A DNA stretch of 64,000 bases from Isoetes taiwanensis (Eukaryota > Streptophyta > Lycopodiopsida > Isoetales > Isoetaceae). Within the stretch, counting starts at the first letter, position 1, and every line of letters begins with the position of its first letter. Below are positions 34,987 through 45,511 of this stretch, piece after piece. Under the pieces are notes generated by a model, which searched no databases, was not told the DNA's origin, and was given only the letters and a program-made list of their open reading frames with translations. The DNA lies in the NCBI GenBank assembly GCA_021234155.1, contig JAJEKV010000066.1, positions 5,926,800 through 5,990,799 of the forward strand, in the 5' to 3' direction. Made by a program: the position numbers and the translations under genes.

Positions 34987-35517
34987 ATGGCAATGCGGAG
35001 GCGGTCTCGTTCCCAAGAGCATCCTGAAGAAGAAGTGATAGTCTTAGCGACCAGGTTGGTCATTCTTGCAAAGTTATCTGGTGTTGTGGGAAGTCTGGCT
35101 TTCATATGGGCCACGGTGGTGCTGCTGGGAGATCTTCTTATTGGCGCTATTAGCACTCTTGATTTTTGGCTTATTACTTTTCTGCTTGTACTTGGTGGAG
35201 CGCAATTTCTCATTGGAACTCAAGAATTTGAGTGGCAAAGAGTGCGTGCTAAGGTCTTTCTCAAAAGTAGCTGCAGAGCCCAAACTGCATACTCTCGGGC
35301 AGAAGACATTGAAAATGGTGCTCAGCCTGGGCCTGAGGCAGTCACTGTAAGCGTATATTTTCTCCTTGTTCAAGTTTTCTTTGCCTTGCTTTCCCTCTCT
35401 TTGGCAATGTTTCGCATGATTAAACATGATTTTGGAAAGCATAGTTACTCGGCAAACAGAGATAGCATTCTCTACATCTACTATGGCTTAACTATCTTTG
35501 AGGTAGTCATCTTCTAG
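34987..35517 (+). pseudogene. membrane/ARM gene, N-terminal membrane block
   Basis: 176-codon frame from the ATG at 34,987. Arg-rich N-terminus, then hydrophobic segments at about residues 24-52, 58-78 (DFWLITFLLVLGGAQFLIG), 118-140 and 158-175. GSLAFIWATVVLLGD and STLDFWLIT are typical of the family (general form LAFTWATVVLLGG...DFW). A stop at 35,515 interrupts what should continue. In the next frame the sequence goes on as LLAHRVYHVIKMRDGKLFT, so the stop is due to a shift. Confidence 0.65.
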
Positions 35518-36004
35518 CTCACAGGGTTTATCATGTAATTAAGATGAGAGATGGCAAACTGTTCACTCGTGTCGCTAAGAAATATGATCTTGATGACAAG
35601 CAATTGGTGAGCAAATTTTATGACTATGTTTATTCTTGTTCACTGAATAGCAGGTTTGAAGGCATAGGAAAGGATCTGATAGACTTTAACATGGAGAAGA
35701 TTCAGTCTAGCAGCTATGTAGATCAGCTTGCGGGCGTGCAGATTAAATGGCAGCATTGCTAAAGCACAATGAACGTGAGGATCAAACAATTGTTTCTGTC
35801 AAAAAAACACGAGCAAGAAAAATTGGAACTACACCCCATGTACTTGAGCAGCTTTTGGATATGTTGACCTGGATGAGATATACGAAAATAGTACTAGGAG
35901 CTGCAGCAATTTTAAATGAACACAGTACGTTCTTTATCTGCAGAATGAATTTCATGGAAGAGATGTACATGTTAATACCAAAAAAGACCAGAATAGACTG
36001 CTAA
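35508..36004 (+). pseudogene. membrane/ARM gene, linker and first ARM block
   Basis: First frame (to 35,745): KLFTRVAKKYDLDDKQLVS then KFYDYVYSCSLNSRFEG and DLIDFNMEKI, aligning with the family block in which a Tyr/Phe-Tyr-Asp motif precedes DLVSFAM. After a shift the next frame (35,747 on) carries LLKHNERED, VLEQLLDMLTW and IVLGAAAILNE, the start of an armadillo-type repeat. Similarity stops near 35,925 and the remaining codons to 36,004 look non-homologous. Confidence 0.6.
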
Positions 36005-37320
36005 CCTGCAGCATAATCATGTAGATGCATGCTGCCTAACACATCTAGCAAATTGTACAGCCTACTGCCCATGACAACCACTAGCCTTAAATCAACGAAG
36101 ACCTATGCTACATGCGCCATTACCGTAGCAAGCTGCCCTGCAAAACTACCAGAAAATAACTAGCACAGACTTAAACAAAAGCACTACAACAATGCAAAAT
36201 TATCATGCAACATACCATGCAACAGAATGATATAACATGCATGCCCTACCTTTTCCATGTACTAGCTAAGATAGCTATATCATTCTTGCAGCCCCTAGCT
36301 TTTGACATGCATATGCAAGGACATCAAAACTAGGCTACAGGAACATCCAAAAACAAGGCAATCATTATGGATCTACACCTACACAACCGGATGCACTTTG
36401 TATATCTAAGCACAAAGTAAATCGCTGACTGGGTAGCTCCCTAGACAACCCACAGAAGCAGCTGCCTGTTACTGGACAAACATAAAATCTAGCGCATCGG
36501 CACTTATGCAACCATTACAGGAAAGTACGAAAGATTATAAGCAAACACCTTGGCCACACTATGCCCTAAGAGCTTGCAGCAAAATGCCACAGCAATACAA
36601 ACAGTTAACATTTTCAATTCAAGTCAACAATATCTGTTTATATAGTACTATGCAATAGATAGTCGAACCAGTCCAATTTCTAAGAAAGATTTTTCCAAGA
36701 CTTAAAACAATGAATTCCATCATATCTGAATACTCAAATGGATCAACGTGTTCCTTTAATGATCATACTACAGCTACAATATCTATCTGTCTTAAAATCA
36801 TCATCAGATATCTGAAGATCCAAGGTGAACTAGACTCTCAATCATGTTCTTTTATTGTGCCAGCCAGCTATAACAGACCTATGAATCGATCTTGCAACAC
36901 ATTAATATTTATCAAGAGAAAAGGGGATATCTTTTAGCCTTTCTTCCATTCATCTTTTTTACCTCACGCATCCAATTCATACCTGATTATCGAAGCTCCC
37001 ATCACGAGCACTCATCCTTGTCCATTTGTTTGTGCAGGCGTTCATCGCTCCATCTATAGCTCTTTGAAAGGAAAAAATCGGCTACTCTGGGTTTCGATAC
37101 TGCATCATAAACACTTGTCACTGCTCAAACTGCAGAAAAGGTCAGTTTCCAGGCAAATCTCGGTGTCCATGGCGTCCAAGGCCCTGAGTACAATCACGTC
37201 TAAAACTGCCTGAAAAGCAAAAATTCCAGTCAAACGAAAGAAGATTTGGAGGAAATAAAATAACATAAAATAAAACAACAATAAAAGAACCACTATATCC
37301 TATGCAAACAAAGCCGACCG
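36005..37320. other. non-coding gap inside the membrane/ARM gene
   Basis: No coding signal in any frame. Either a large intron or an insertion replacing the middle ARM repeats. No TIRs, poly(A) or LTR ends seen. Confidence 0.35.
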
Positions 37321-37328
37321 ACCAGTAA

Positions 37329-37450
37329 GCAGGGATATCCTGTGCAAACAAAGCCAAGACTAATATGCAGGCAATAGACAACCAGGATGGCAGGGATATC
37401 CTGTGCAAACAACGGCAAGACTAATATGGAGGCCGTAGACAACCAGGATA
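37329..37450 (+). repeat. 61-bp tandem repeat, two units
   Basis: GCAGGGATATCCTGTGCAAA at 37,329 recurs at 37,390, each followed by AGACTAATATG and AGACAACCAGGAT. It lies exactly where coding similarity of the ARM gene resumes. Confidence 0.85.
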
Positions 37451-38607
37451 ACCCAACCGCATCCACCAAGAAAATATTGAAAATAGAAAAGCCAAGAGAA
37501 AATACAGAAGCAAACACTATAGAAACTTATCTGGAGAAGGCGCTTCCATGTGATGTTCAAGCTATGCTTTGCAGATCCACGCTCTCGCAAGCATCAGATC
37601 GTAGCTTGGAAGCGCTGAAACCACTGGACATCTATTTGGCTCAAGAATCGTACCTGCAGAGGCTAAAAAATACAACAGGATCGTGCAGAGATTATGCCTG
37701 CTCAATCGCTTGGCAAGGCATAATCCAAAGAACTGCAACACTATAGCAGATTCTGATAATATCATTGACCAATTGGAAAATGGTAGAACTGTGGAAATAT
37801 CAACGTCTGCTGCAAAAATTCTTCGAAGTGTCTGTGCTCATGTGTCCGCCCTAAAAGCAAAGGAATTAGCTCAAAAGACCATGGCACATGTGATGACAAG
37901 AATCAAAAAGATCATTTTGGGCATGCAAAAAGCAGATAGCCGGAAGCTAGAAAAGGATAAACACTTAGAAAATGAATTGCTGGAGGCTTATCTTGGTCCT
38001 GCTGCATTTACAGTTTCTGCATTTGCAGTTTCTCCTGAGGAAAGTGGGTCTTCGAATGTACCTGAACCTGCTACATCTGAACCTTTCAAGGGTATTGTTG
38101 AAGCTCTGAGTAGCTTACTCCCTAAACTTCAGTTTCATTCAGTTGAGTTACCTAGAACTCGTCGTTGACTCGTCAGCTGTAGAACTTGTTATTCAACTAA
38201 TGAAGAAGGATAAGTCCTTCCACACAGGGTTCAAGAAGCATGCTGAAAATCGAAATCATCTGGACGCAATATCAAAAAATGTCTCAGAGATGGAGAATTA
38301 CCATTTCAGCGGGACAACGGGCATAGACCAATATCACGATAGAATCGGAGACTTGTTTAAGAGTGCCCTTGAATATTTAGAGTTGCCTCCTAAGAAGGAG
38401 GAGGACCAGCAGCCCAGCCAATATCCAGCCAGAACCCTAGTTGCCCATAGGAGGCCTCTCCGGTTAGCCGGTTTTAAGAGTGTTGGGCAGCTCCGGTTAG
38501 CCGGTTTTGAGAGTGGGCTGCCCAACAATGAAACGGCCGACAATTTACAGCTGATAAGTGATAAGGGACGCCTCACATGTAACGTCTCCGGCGCCTCCCT
38601 AATGTGA
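37387..38607 (+). pseudogene. membrane/ARM gene, C-terminal ARM block
   Basis: Three overlapping frames. 37,387-37,680 contains SLEALKPLDIYLAQE. 37,662-38,168 has LARHNPKNCNTIADSDN, ISTSAAKILRSVCAH, LLEAYLGPAAF and FHSVELPRTRR. 38,143-38,607 has VELVIQLMKKDKSFHTGFKK, then SEMENYHFSGTTGIDQYHDR and LFKSALEYLE, the usual family ending. The tail after LEYLE (38,400-38,607) is extra. It contains an in-frame duplication and a run of charged residues and is probably read-through into non-homologous sequence. Confidence 0.65.
38458..38523 (+). repeat. 33-bp in-frame tandem duplication
   Basis: CTCCGGTTAGCCGGTTTT begins at 38,458 and 38,491. It encodes an 11-residue unit (RLAGFKSVGQL then RLAGFESGLPN). 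ACGTCTCCGGC then recurs at about 38,581 and 38,609. Confidence 0.85.
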
Positions 38608-38994
38608 ACGTCTCCGGCAAGAATTTTGGGGCGTTCACATGCTGGACATCGCCATCACTCAATTCGGAACTTCAAGATTGCTACACCATCACCGGTTTTT
38701 GCTACTCCATCACTGTTTTTGCACCACCGAACTTCAAGATTGCTTCAAGATTTTACCTATTGCTGCAGGTGAAGACCGAAAATGACTGGAAAGGTGAAGA
38801 CCGAAAATGACTGGAAACGGAGGTCAAGACGTCCAATCGCTGAAGCAGCCGGTCGATTAGGAACTGCTGGAGCAGTTTGACGTCCAACGGTTTGGACGTT
38901 GAGCCGCCCGTCAAAAAACATGAACATGTGAATACTTTTAGTATTACATGTGAAGCGTCCTAACGAGGTTGGAGTAGTTATTGACATGTTCCAG

Positions 38995-39070
38995 GCATAT
39001 ACTGGCATATACCTGGAATATGCCACAAACCCATGAACTAAGGTTTGCCTCTTAGGGGCAACCCAAAAAA
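38995..39070 (+). repeat. dispersed repeat with GGGGCAACCC hairpin, copy 2
   Basis: Second copy of the 6,703-6,780 sequence. CATATACTGGCATATAC, AATATGCCACA, then GGTTTGCCTCTTAGGGGCAA and CCCAAAAAA. The stem is shorter than in copy 1. Confidence 0.55.
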
Positions 39071-39079
39071 AGAAAAAGG

Positions 39080-40130
39080 ATTTAAGGGAGAGGGGCCATC
39101 GACGTGTGTGCAAAACACCGAAATGCACTTTTTTCCTATTCGTGTCTCTCTATCCCTTTTTCATAATATCTATGAAGATCCCATCCCATCCTGATACAAC
39201 GGTTTTGCTCTTAAGCATGGTACATCTGACCAGGTACATGCTACATCTAACCTTCTTCCTATGGCCCTTAAAAAAGGGGCAAGAAAACCTTCTCTCGATC
39301 GATTTATCTACCATTTTTCGTGGCCGCTTTTGTTTTTCTGGGTGAGCTCAAAACCACATATCTTGTGCCACTGTATCTGCTAGAAGATCCGACTTTGATA
39401 CTTAATAAGGCCGCTGCCTTTTCTTGGTTTGAACATTTTTTTAAGGTTTTGCACACACGAAAATCCCTTATTTTTTATTGAAATAATAACAATAAAAAAT
39501 TTTGGAAAAAGGCATTTGCAAATGTTATTTTGAACATAATCGAGAGTGTCTCTTTTTCTTTCTTTTTTATTCGTGCTTTTTTTTTGGTTATTTTTTCCTC
39601 GTTGCCATAAGCTGCAATTGACACATACGTTTCTCTTATCTCAGACATTTAATGCTTTTCTTCTTTGATTTTTGTGCGAAGATTCTTCCTTCAGCTTCTA
39701 GCTTCTATGAAAAAATCTTTCAAGAATCCAAAAATCTCCACAAAAATGTCTATATCTTGGAAAGGATCTGCCGGAGTTGGACAAGTCTCACTTCAGAGGA
39801 GCAGATTCATCACTGAAATAGAGCAAGAAAAGAAAAACTCAACAACAACGGATTTTCCAGATTAAAAAAAAAAAAACATGGGCAAAAAACAGATGAGCAA
39901 CAATTGCCCGTGCAGTGGTCAATCCAAAACAAAGGTTCTTTTCTACTCTGTCGAAGAAAAAACAAGGAATTTAGGGCTAGATTTAGCTAGAGCATGGTGA
40001 TAAAATAAAGCTTTCTAGCTTTCTAAAGTCTGGTAATCCTTCAGCACATTTGAAGATTTCAGAGAATCCATGGTGTTAAGAAATAAGAAATTTAATACTT
40101 CTATGAAACAATCACACAATAATACTATTA
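39080..40130. other. unassigned stretch
   Basis: AT-rich; short frames only. A 13-base A-run sits near 39,866. Confidence 0.2.
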
Positions 40131-40139
40131 GAAATCTCT

Positions 40140-40895
40140 AACTGATAATATATATAGATAAAATAGAATAGAATAGAAATTAATGTCCCTTGTGCCCTAA
40201 GGCCCCTGGACTTGTGTAGCATGGGCGAGCTCCCTAAGGGGCGCTACTAGCATATCACGCTGGTTTATTGTAGCCTTTTCTGAAGGCTTCCTTGTTTTTT
40301 TTAGTACAGGCACCCCGCTTTGAGTCGACTTCATGGCCGTGCAGTGGTGCGTCGTTATCAATCAGCTTTTAGTTGAACATTTCTTGGGCGTCCCTGGCCC
40401 GCCTCTTGGGCGGTTCAGATTACAAGCCCTTTTTCTTTGTGTACTTCTCGATGTTTGACCATCATCTCCTGAATTGCGTCTGCCAGATCTCTCATTGTTT
40501 CTGCCCTTATCATCAGGGTATGTACTGACTGCCCCCATCTGATGCTTCTGTATTTGTTTCTGATGTCTCCGTATATTGGACATTCATTGAGCATGTGATT
40601 TTCATCCTCCACTTTCCCAGTGTCACAGATTCTACATTTCCGGTAGTCTTTTTCTCTTTTCCTCCCTCTGTCCTTTTCAATTCTTAGGTCGTGGCTTCCC
40701 ATCCTAAATCTCGCCAGGGTGTCCCTTCTGGCCTTCCCTAGCAGGTTGTCCCGGTACATCTGTTGTCCTATTTGCTGTTCTGGATTGAAGACTGCCCTAA
40801 GCCAGAGTGTCTTGGGTCCTGTGTGTTTTAGCAGCCATGCTCGTGTTGCCTTGTCTGCCCAATCCTCATTCCAAATATATGATACTAAAAAGGGT
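40140..40895 (-). mobile_element. second LINE family, 5'-truncated 3' end
   Basis: The minus-strand frame from about 40,890 to 40,415 reads NEDWADKATRAWLLKHTGPK, then ARRDTLARFRMGSHDLR and KCRICDTGKVEDENHMLNEC. That gives a C-x2-C-x9-H-x4-C zinc-knuckle-like motif, followed by PIYGDIRNKYRSIRWG and a stop after GLVI. The frame is intact for over 150 codons, so this insertion is relatively young. The 3' UTR (40,414 to about 40,180) has small GC-rich stems (CCGCC/GGCGG; AGCCTT/AAGGCT) and ends in TTCTA units (about 40,165-40,180). It differs from the main LINE family in protein, UTR and tail. Confidence 0.85.
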
Positions 40896-40905
40896 CATAC
40901 GTAAT

Positions 40906-41130
40906 ACTAACAAGGTGCTGCACACGGAGGGTTGCCCTCCATGGCCGGAGAGTGAAGTGGCTTAAATCATAGTTGAAAGTCATGTTTTGACAATTAAATC
41001 AAATTGCTACTTCTAGACAATAGAATACTTGATCATGACTTTATGGGAATTGGCCTGAAGAAATCTTTGGTGCTCATCATGGAAGAAGTATTGCAGAAGC
41101 ATAATGATGCGTGTAATAGAGCAGAAAATG
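40906..41130 (+). repeat. dispersed repeat R1, copy 2
   Basis: Second copy of 31,799-32,025. It starts ACAAGGTGCTGCACACGGAG right beside the 5' edge of the truncated LINE and ends around GTGTAATAGAGCAG. Confidence 0.85.
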
Positions 41131-41134
41131 GAGA

Positions 41135-42460
41135 TAGTGGAAGTCCATGTAGATTCAATTCGCGAGTAAATACCCCATAAGTTCACAGTTGTTTGTGCTT
41201 AAACATTGCCCTCAAATTATGCAAGCTCGTCTAACCAATTAACTTTACCCCATAGAGAACTGTACGCATAAACTATATTCTAAAGTTTGAGATCAAAATT
41301 GATTAAGATGTTGCCTCTATTAATTTTTAAACTTCCAGTCCTGTGGACCAATAATGGTCTGCAAGTGGAGCTGCACATAGCAGTCTAACTTGACTTTTTA
41401 TAGTCATAAGCCATATTTTTCTTTGAATTTTTTTGCATTGATTTCATGACATGGGACATTTTGAGAATGTGTTTTTTCAAAGTCGCATCTCGAGGCATAA
41501 ATCTAGAATAAACATAGAAGACATATTTGAATTTGATGCTATAAAGTTTAATCCAAATCTCAAGGTTATGATCAACAAATATTTTCATTACTAAAGTAAA
41601 TCAGAAGCTATTCATATCCCAAAATTCAACTTCAGATTAATTAACATAAGGAAGTTATTGATTTTAAATGGACCTATGGACCAATAATGGGCTCAGGTAT
41701 AAAAACCTTTCTTGATTTCTTGTGACCATGTCTTTTGATTTTTTAATGAGCTTGTTTTTGCATTGTTTTCATATCGTTTTCAACTTTCATACTATGATTT
41801 TTTGGAGGACATTAGTTTTGCTCTATATGGGAAAATATTAATCATTATTACAAGTTACCTAAAATTAAGATCAAATGTGAAAGTCCAAACGTCAAATTCA
41901 AGGCCAGCCAACATTTTTATGGGATGAAGAAACTTATCAATTGCTTATATGTCAAATATTAGGTTAAAATGCATTTCATTGTAAAAGTTGTTGTATTTAA
42001 ACTACAACTGCCTTCTGGGAACCATAATTGGGTTTGAGGAGGCAGAAAGCAGTTTTGACCCTGTCATGTTTGAATGGCCCTATCTTTCTTCACAGACTTC
42101 GGATTGACATGTGATTTTTTGTGTCACTTTCCATATCTCGTGTAGAAAAATATCATGGTAATCAAAAAATTTGAAAAAATCATTTTGTCGAGACAGTTTT
42201 ACTTTATATAAACATGAAGCTTTTGGTACTTGACCCCCCCGAGTTTGCTAGAGCATAACTCAGGATGACTGCCATATATGAACTCCTAGGAAGGGTTCGA
42301 ATACATTTTGTACCATTGATTTTATATGAATTTTAAAGTGAACACTGCAAATGGACCATTTCCGGTCCATCACCTGACCACTCTAGTGTTAATACGCTTT
42401 GGCGCAATGATCGAGGATCTGCCTTCATTGTAGCCAATGCCCCTCCTAATGGACAACCAA
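41135..42460. other. unassigned AT-rich stretch
   Basis: No gene recognised. GGACCAATAATGG recurs at about 41,344 and 41,679, a small repeat of unknown meaning. Confidence 0.2.
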
Positions 42461-42563
42461 AGAAATCTTGTATGCAACTACTATATCTGATGAACCCTTC
42501 ATTCTGAAACCCTTCATTCCTTCAAGCGCCCTCGCTTCCTTCCTTCCTTCCTTCCTTCCGACC

Positions 42564-42737
42564 ATGGTGAGCCATGCCGCTCGTCCCGCTCTGTCCCGCC
42601 GAACTCGCCTAAGAGAGGCGAAGAAGGAGATCAAAAAATTGATCTCGAAATCCCTTCCCCCCTCCCGCAGATGCCACTGTGGCTGCCTTCCGCACCACAG
42701 TTCGGAGGAATGCGAGGAGCTCGTAAGTCACATTTAA
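42564..42737 (+). pseudogene. basic Cys/His-rich exon, interrupted ORF 5' part
   Basis: ATG at 42,564, preceded by a CTTC-rich leader (about 42,536-42,559), opens a frame MVSHAARPALSRRTRLREAK. A Lys/Arg-rich helix follows, then RRCHCGCLPHHSSEECEEL, a compact Cys/His cluster that could bind a metal. A consensus donor GTAAGT sits at 42,723; read through, the frame stops at 42,735. The inverted end of a 3.4-kb element lies right at that point. The acidic frame beyond it (46,150-46,458) is in the same reading frame if the element is removed, with one TAA left in the target palindrome. Family unknown. Confidence 0.4.
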
Positions 42738-42892
42738 TTAAAGTGGGTCAGATCCTGACGTTTGGGTCACATGCTGAAAATGGAACTCATAATGATTTTT
42801 TTTTTTTTAATTGAATGCTTGAATAGAATTTTTATAAAACAACAATAACATTTACAAACAACAATCCGAGAAAATAAGGGGAGACGGTGGAG

Positions 42893-43195
42893 AAAGAATG
42901 GTAGGAAGGTAGGGGAGATGGAAGGGAGGGAGGCAAAGGGGTGGGGGGAGAGGTAGGGAGAGGTAGGGGAGAGAGAGTGGGAGAGGGGAGGGGCAAGCCA
43001 TGGAGAGGGGAGGGGTTTAGGGAAAGGGGCAAAGGGGCAAAAGTGGAGGGGTATGGGGAGAGAAAACATGGCAAAAGAAGGGAGGGAGGGAAGGAGAAGA
43101 TGGAGGGGAGGCTGGGCAAAGGGAAGAGGGGTTAGGGGCAAAGGGAGCATAAGGATGAAAAGGGCAACGAGAGTTGGAGGGGGAGATGATCTCCC
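42893..43195 (+). other. 300-bp purine-rich tract
   Basis: The plus strand is almost entirely A and G, with many GGGG runs (for example GGGGAGGGG). Such tracts can form triplex or G-quadruplex structures. The Pro/Leu-rich minus-strand frames across it are artefacts. Confidence 0.7.
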
Positions 43196-43332
43196 CTTCA
43201 AAAAATAAATAAAAACTAAATATTATAAATTAAAGAAAGAAATTAAATCTCATATTAAAAATAAAAATTAAATATTTCATAATAAAAAAAATTAAATAAA
43301 TTACTACTAAATTAAATACTAGAATTCTCAAT

Positions 43333-43356
43333 CTTCTCGACTCACTAGTCGAGAAG
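43333..43356. repeat. CTCGACT hairpin 1
   Basis: CTTCTCGACT, a CACT loop and AGTCGAGAAG form a perfect 10-bp stem. The same core recurs at 45,381 and 45,487. Confidence 0.75.
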
Positions 43357-45179
43357 GCATAAGGCCTTCGCAAAACAGGTGCTCTACAGTCGGAGTTGCC
43401 TGTGCCAACACAAATTCATTCAATCCTCCAATGAATCCGGCCAACACCCCCGTTCACTTTGGAAATGGAGCAAAAGGGAGAAGAAGGGGATCTGGAGAGA
43501 ATCCAGGCAGAGGGCGGACTGAAGTAGGGCCTTATTGAAGCTGGCAGGAACAAGAGCAATATTGGACTTAAAGCTTGTTTCTAAACTGCGACACAAGCCA
43601 GAAAGAGAAGTAGATCCGCTATCGCTACTGCTAACTCGTTTTATCAGTGTATTCTTGTCTTGTTCATAACACAAATTAGGCTGGTCCAGCACTATGAGAC
43701 AATCTAACTCCAGTCTAGCTTGACATCTCTTTATAAAAAGAAGCTTTTGTTTAGCTGAATGCTCAAGGGGGTCAGACTCAAGGGCATGCATGATGATGTT
43801 GTTAATCATTTTGCAGTATTATGTTGCATCATCTATAATATCACGAAACTCACAAGCACTGCCGAGCACAGTAGAAAGAGGGCGCTTTTCCGGTTGGGCG
43901 CATTGTTGGATGAGATTGAGGCCCCTCTGCAAAACAGTGACAAGCTCGCTTGTTGCGTGCGATGCAATCTTGCTTTCCACTGCGCAGTGATTAACCCAAT
44001 GGAAATCACTGATCCGTATTGATGTTTGCAGCTTGAATGGTAGCAGCGGGAGTTCTTGTCAGCCTTCTCTGAGTTCGGCCTTCTATCAATTCTTGTGCTG
44101 TTTGAATCGACTCTTCTCCTTGTTGCTGCGGAATCTTTCAGTCCCTGGCGGCCTCCAAATCTTTTAATCGGTCCAATACAGGCCCGATTTTTGTAGAATC
44201 AAGATCCTGTATCCTTCCTCAACAGTTTCTTGCATGGCCATGGCCATTTTACCCCAATTCTGGCCTGATGTTCTAAAAACCTGCGGATTTGCTGGGCTTT
44301 ACTCCACTTCTGTATTTTTTCAGTAAAGAATTGGGCGCTCTGGCAAGACTCTTGCTGAATATTGAAGACTCCGGAATGGCAGTCGCCAAGGATTTCAAAC
44401 CCGATTTCTTTCTCTGATCAGACCTCTAGATTCATCCTTTAGGGTCCGCAATGGCCGACTTGCTCCAGATCCGATTTGCTCCAGATCCGATTTCTTAGAC
44501 CCGATTTGCTTCAGATCTTCTTTCAACTATTCTTGGAACAATCTCTCTAGCTCCCGAAGCAAACAAATTGATATATGGAGCAGCAGAAAAGTCGGGTAGT
44601 TCTGCTCTAAGCCAGGTTTTCTCCTATTTCTGATATGCATTCAGGCCAGCTCATGGAACCTCCATATTCTGAGATCCAAACACATTAATCCGGCTCTTTT
44701 GTCCATCTTTACAGCCATATCCGTATTTAACAATGCAGGCATGACTCCCGGAACAAGAAGCAGATCAGGCTTGCTGAAGCTTCTGCCCACAACGTAGACA
44801 AGCTTCTCCAAGTGGAACAATAGATCATCGGTTCAAAGGTACGTACCAAATTTCAAATTTCAAACATGGGCGGGAAAAAAAAGGCAAGGTATAGAAAAAA
44901 AGCAAGGTAAAAAAATACGTTGAAAAAACAAATATAAAATAAATGCAAATATAGGATTATAATTTGACGTTTATTTATACGTCCCTAATTTCTCTTTTAT
45001 GTGTTTTACTATGTTCATACATTACACATTATGTTGCCATTTTGTAGGCATATTAATTCTTATTCTAAGGTAAAAATTTAACTTTTTAACGATCATGATA
45101 TACTTTGAACCTTGTTTAAACCATTTTGAAGGTTTACAATACAAAATGGGGACAAAATGTTGCACAAGGTTTACATGTT

Positions 45180-45325
45180 AATAAGTTTGATGCATAGGTT
45201 TAATAGGCTTTCATAGGTTTAATGCATAGGTTTACACTGGTTTAATCATTTCAATCTGCTTAGTTTTAATGCATAGCTTTCATAGGTTTAATGCATAAGT
45301 TTAGATAGGTTTAATAGGTTCAACT
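45180..45325 (+). repeat. CATAGGTTTAATGCATAGG minisatellite
   Basis: TTCATAGGTTTAATGCATA and close variants (ATGCATAGGTTTA) recur four to five times with variable spacing. Confidence 0.6.
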
Positions 45326-45339
45326 GTGTTTTTCATTCC

Positions 45340-45367
<28 letters not shown>
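45340..45367. repeat. T28 homopolymer
   Basis: 28 T residues. On the minus strand this is a poly(A), which would end a retroposed sequence lying to the right. No 5' end or target duplication was found. Confidence 0.7.
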
Positions 45368-45370
<3 letters not shown>

Positions 45371-45380
45371 CTGAGCTACT

Positions 45381-45511
45381 TTTCTCGACTCGCAGTCGAG
45401 AAAGGTCCTCAGATGCGAGAATGTCCTGCCTTTTTCATTTGAGCTGTCTTTCTCGACTCAGACTTGCCTTTTTCACTCTAAGTTGCCTTTCTCGACTCGC
45501 GAGTCGGAAAG
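45381..45511. repeat. CTCGACT hairpins 2 and 3
   Basis: TTTCTCGACT/CGC/AGTCGAGAAA at 45,381-45,403 is a perfect 10-bp stem. CTTTCTCGACTC/GAGTCGGAAAG at 45,487-45,511 has one mismatch. A single CTCGACT half occurs between them and another near 45,976. Confidence 0.7.

Larger units (their letters stand above)
34987..38607 (+). pseudogene. plant membrane/ARM-repeat protein gene, frameshifted
   Basis: Pieces in order match a plant-specific family with an N-terminal multi-pass membrane region and C-terminal armadillo-like helices (some members are annotated BLE2-like; function unknown). There are at least four coding blocks: 34,987-35,514, 35,508-35,745, 35,747-35,925 and 37,387-38,400. They are separated by frameshifts near 35,510, 35,745, 37,670 and 38,165, and by a 1.4-kb non-coding gap where the central repeats should be. 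The frameshifts lie inside conserved segments, not at GT-AG sites, so I call it a pseudogene. The gap could be an intron or an insertion. Confidence 0.7.

Noticed and set aside
42536-42560. CTTC run resembling a LINE tail
   Set aside because: It is not preceded by the GGACGATAAAA end and lies in the leader of an ORF.
42767-43201. 144-codon Pro/Leu-rich minus-strand ORF
   Set aside because: Caused by the purine-rich tract; no stop codons arise because of biased composition.
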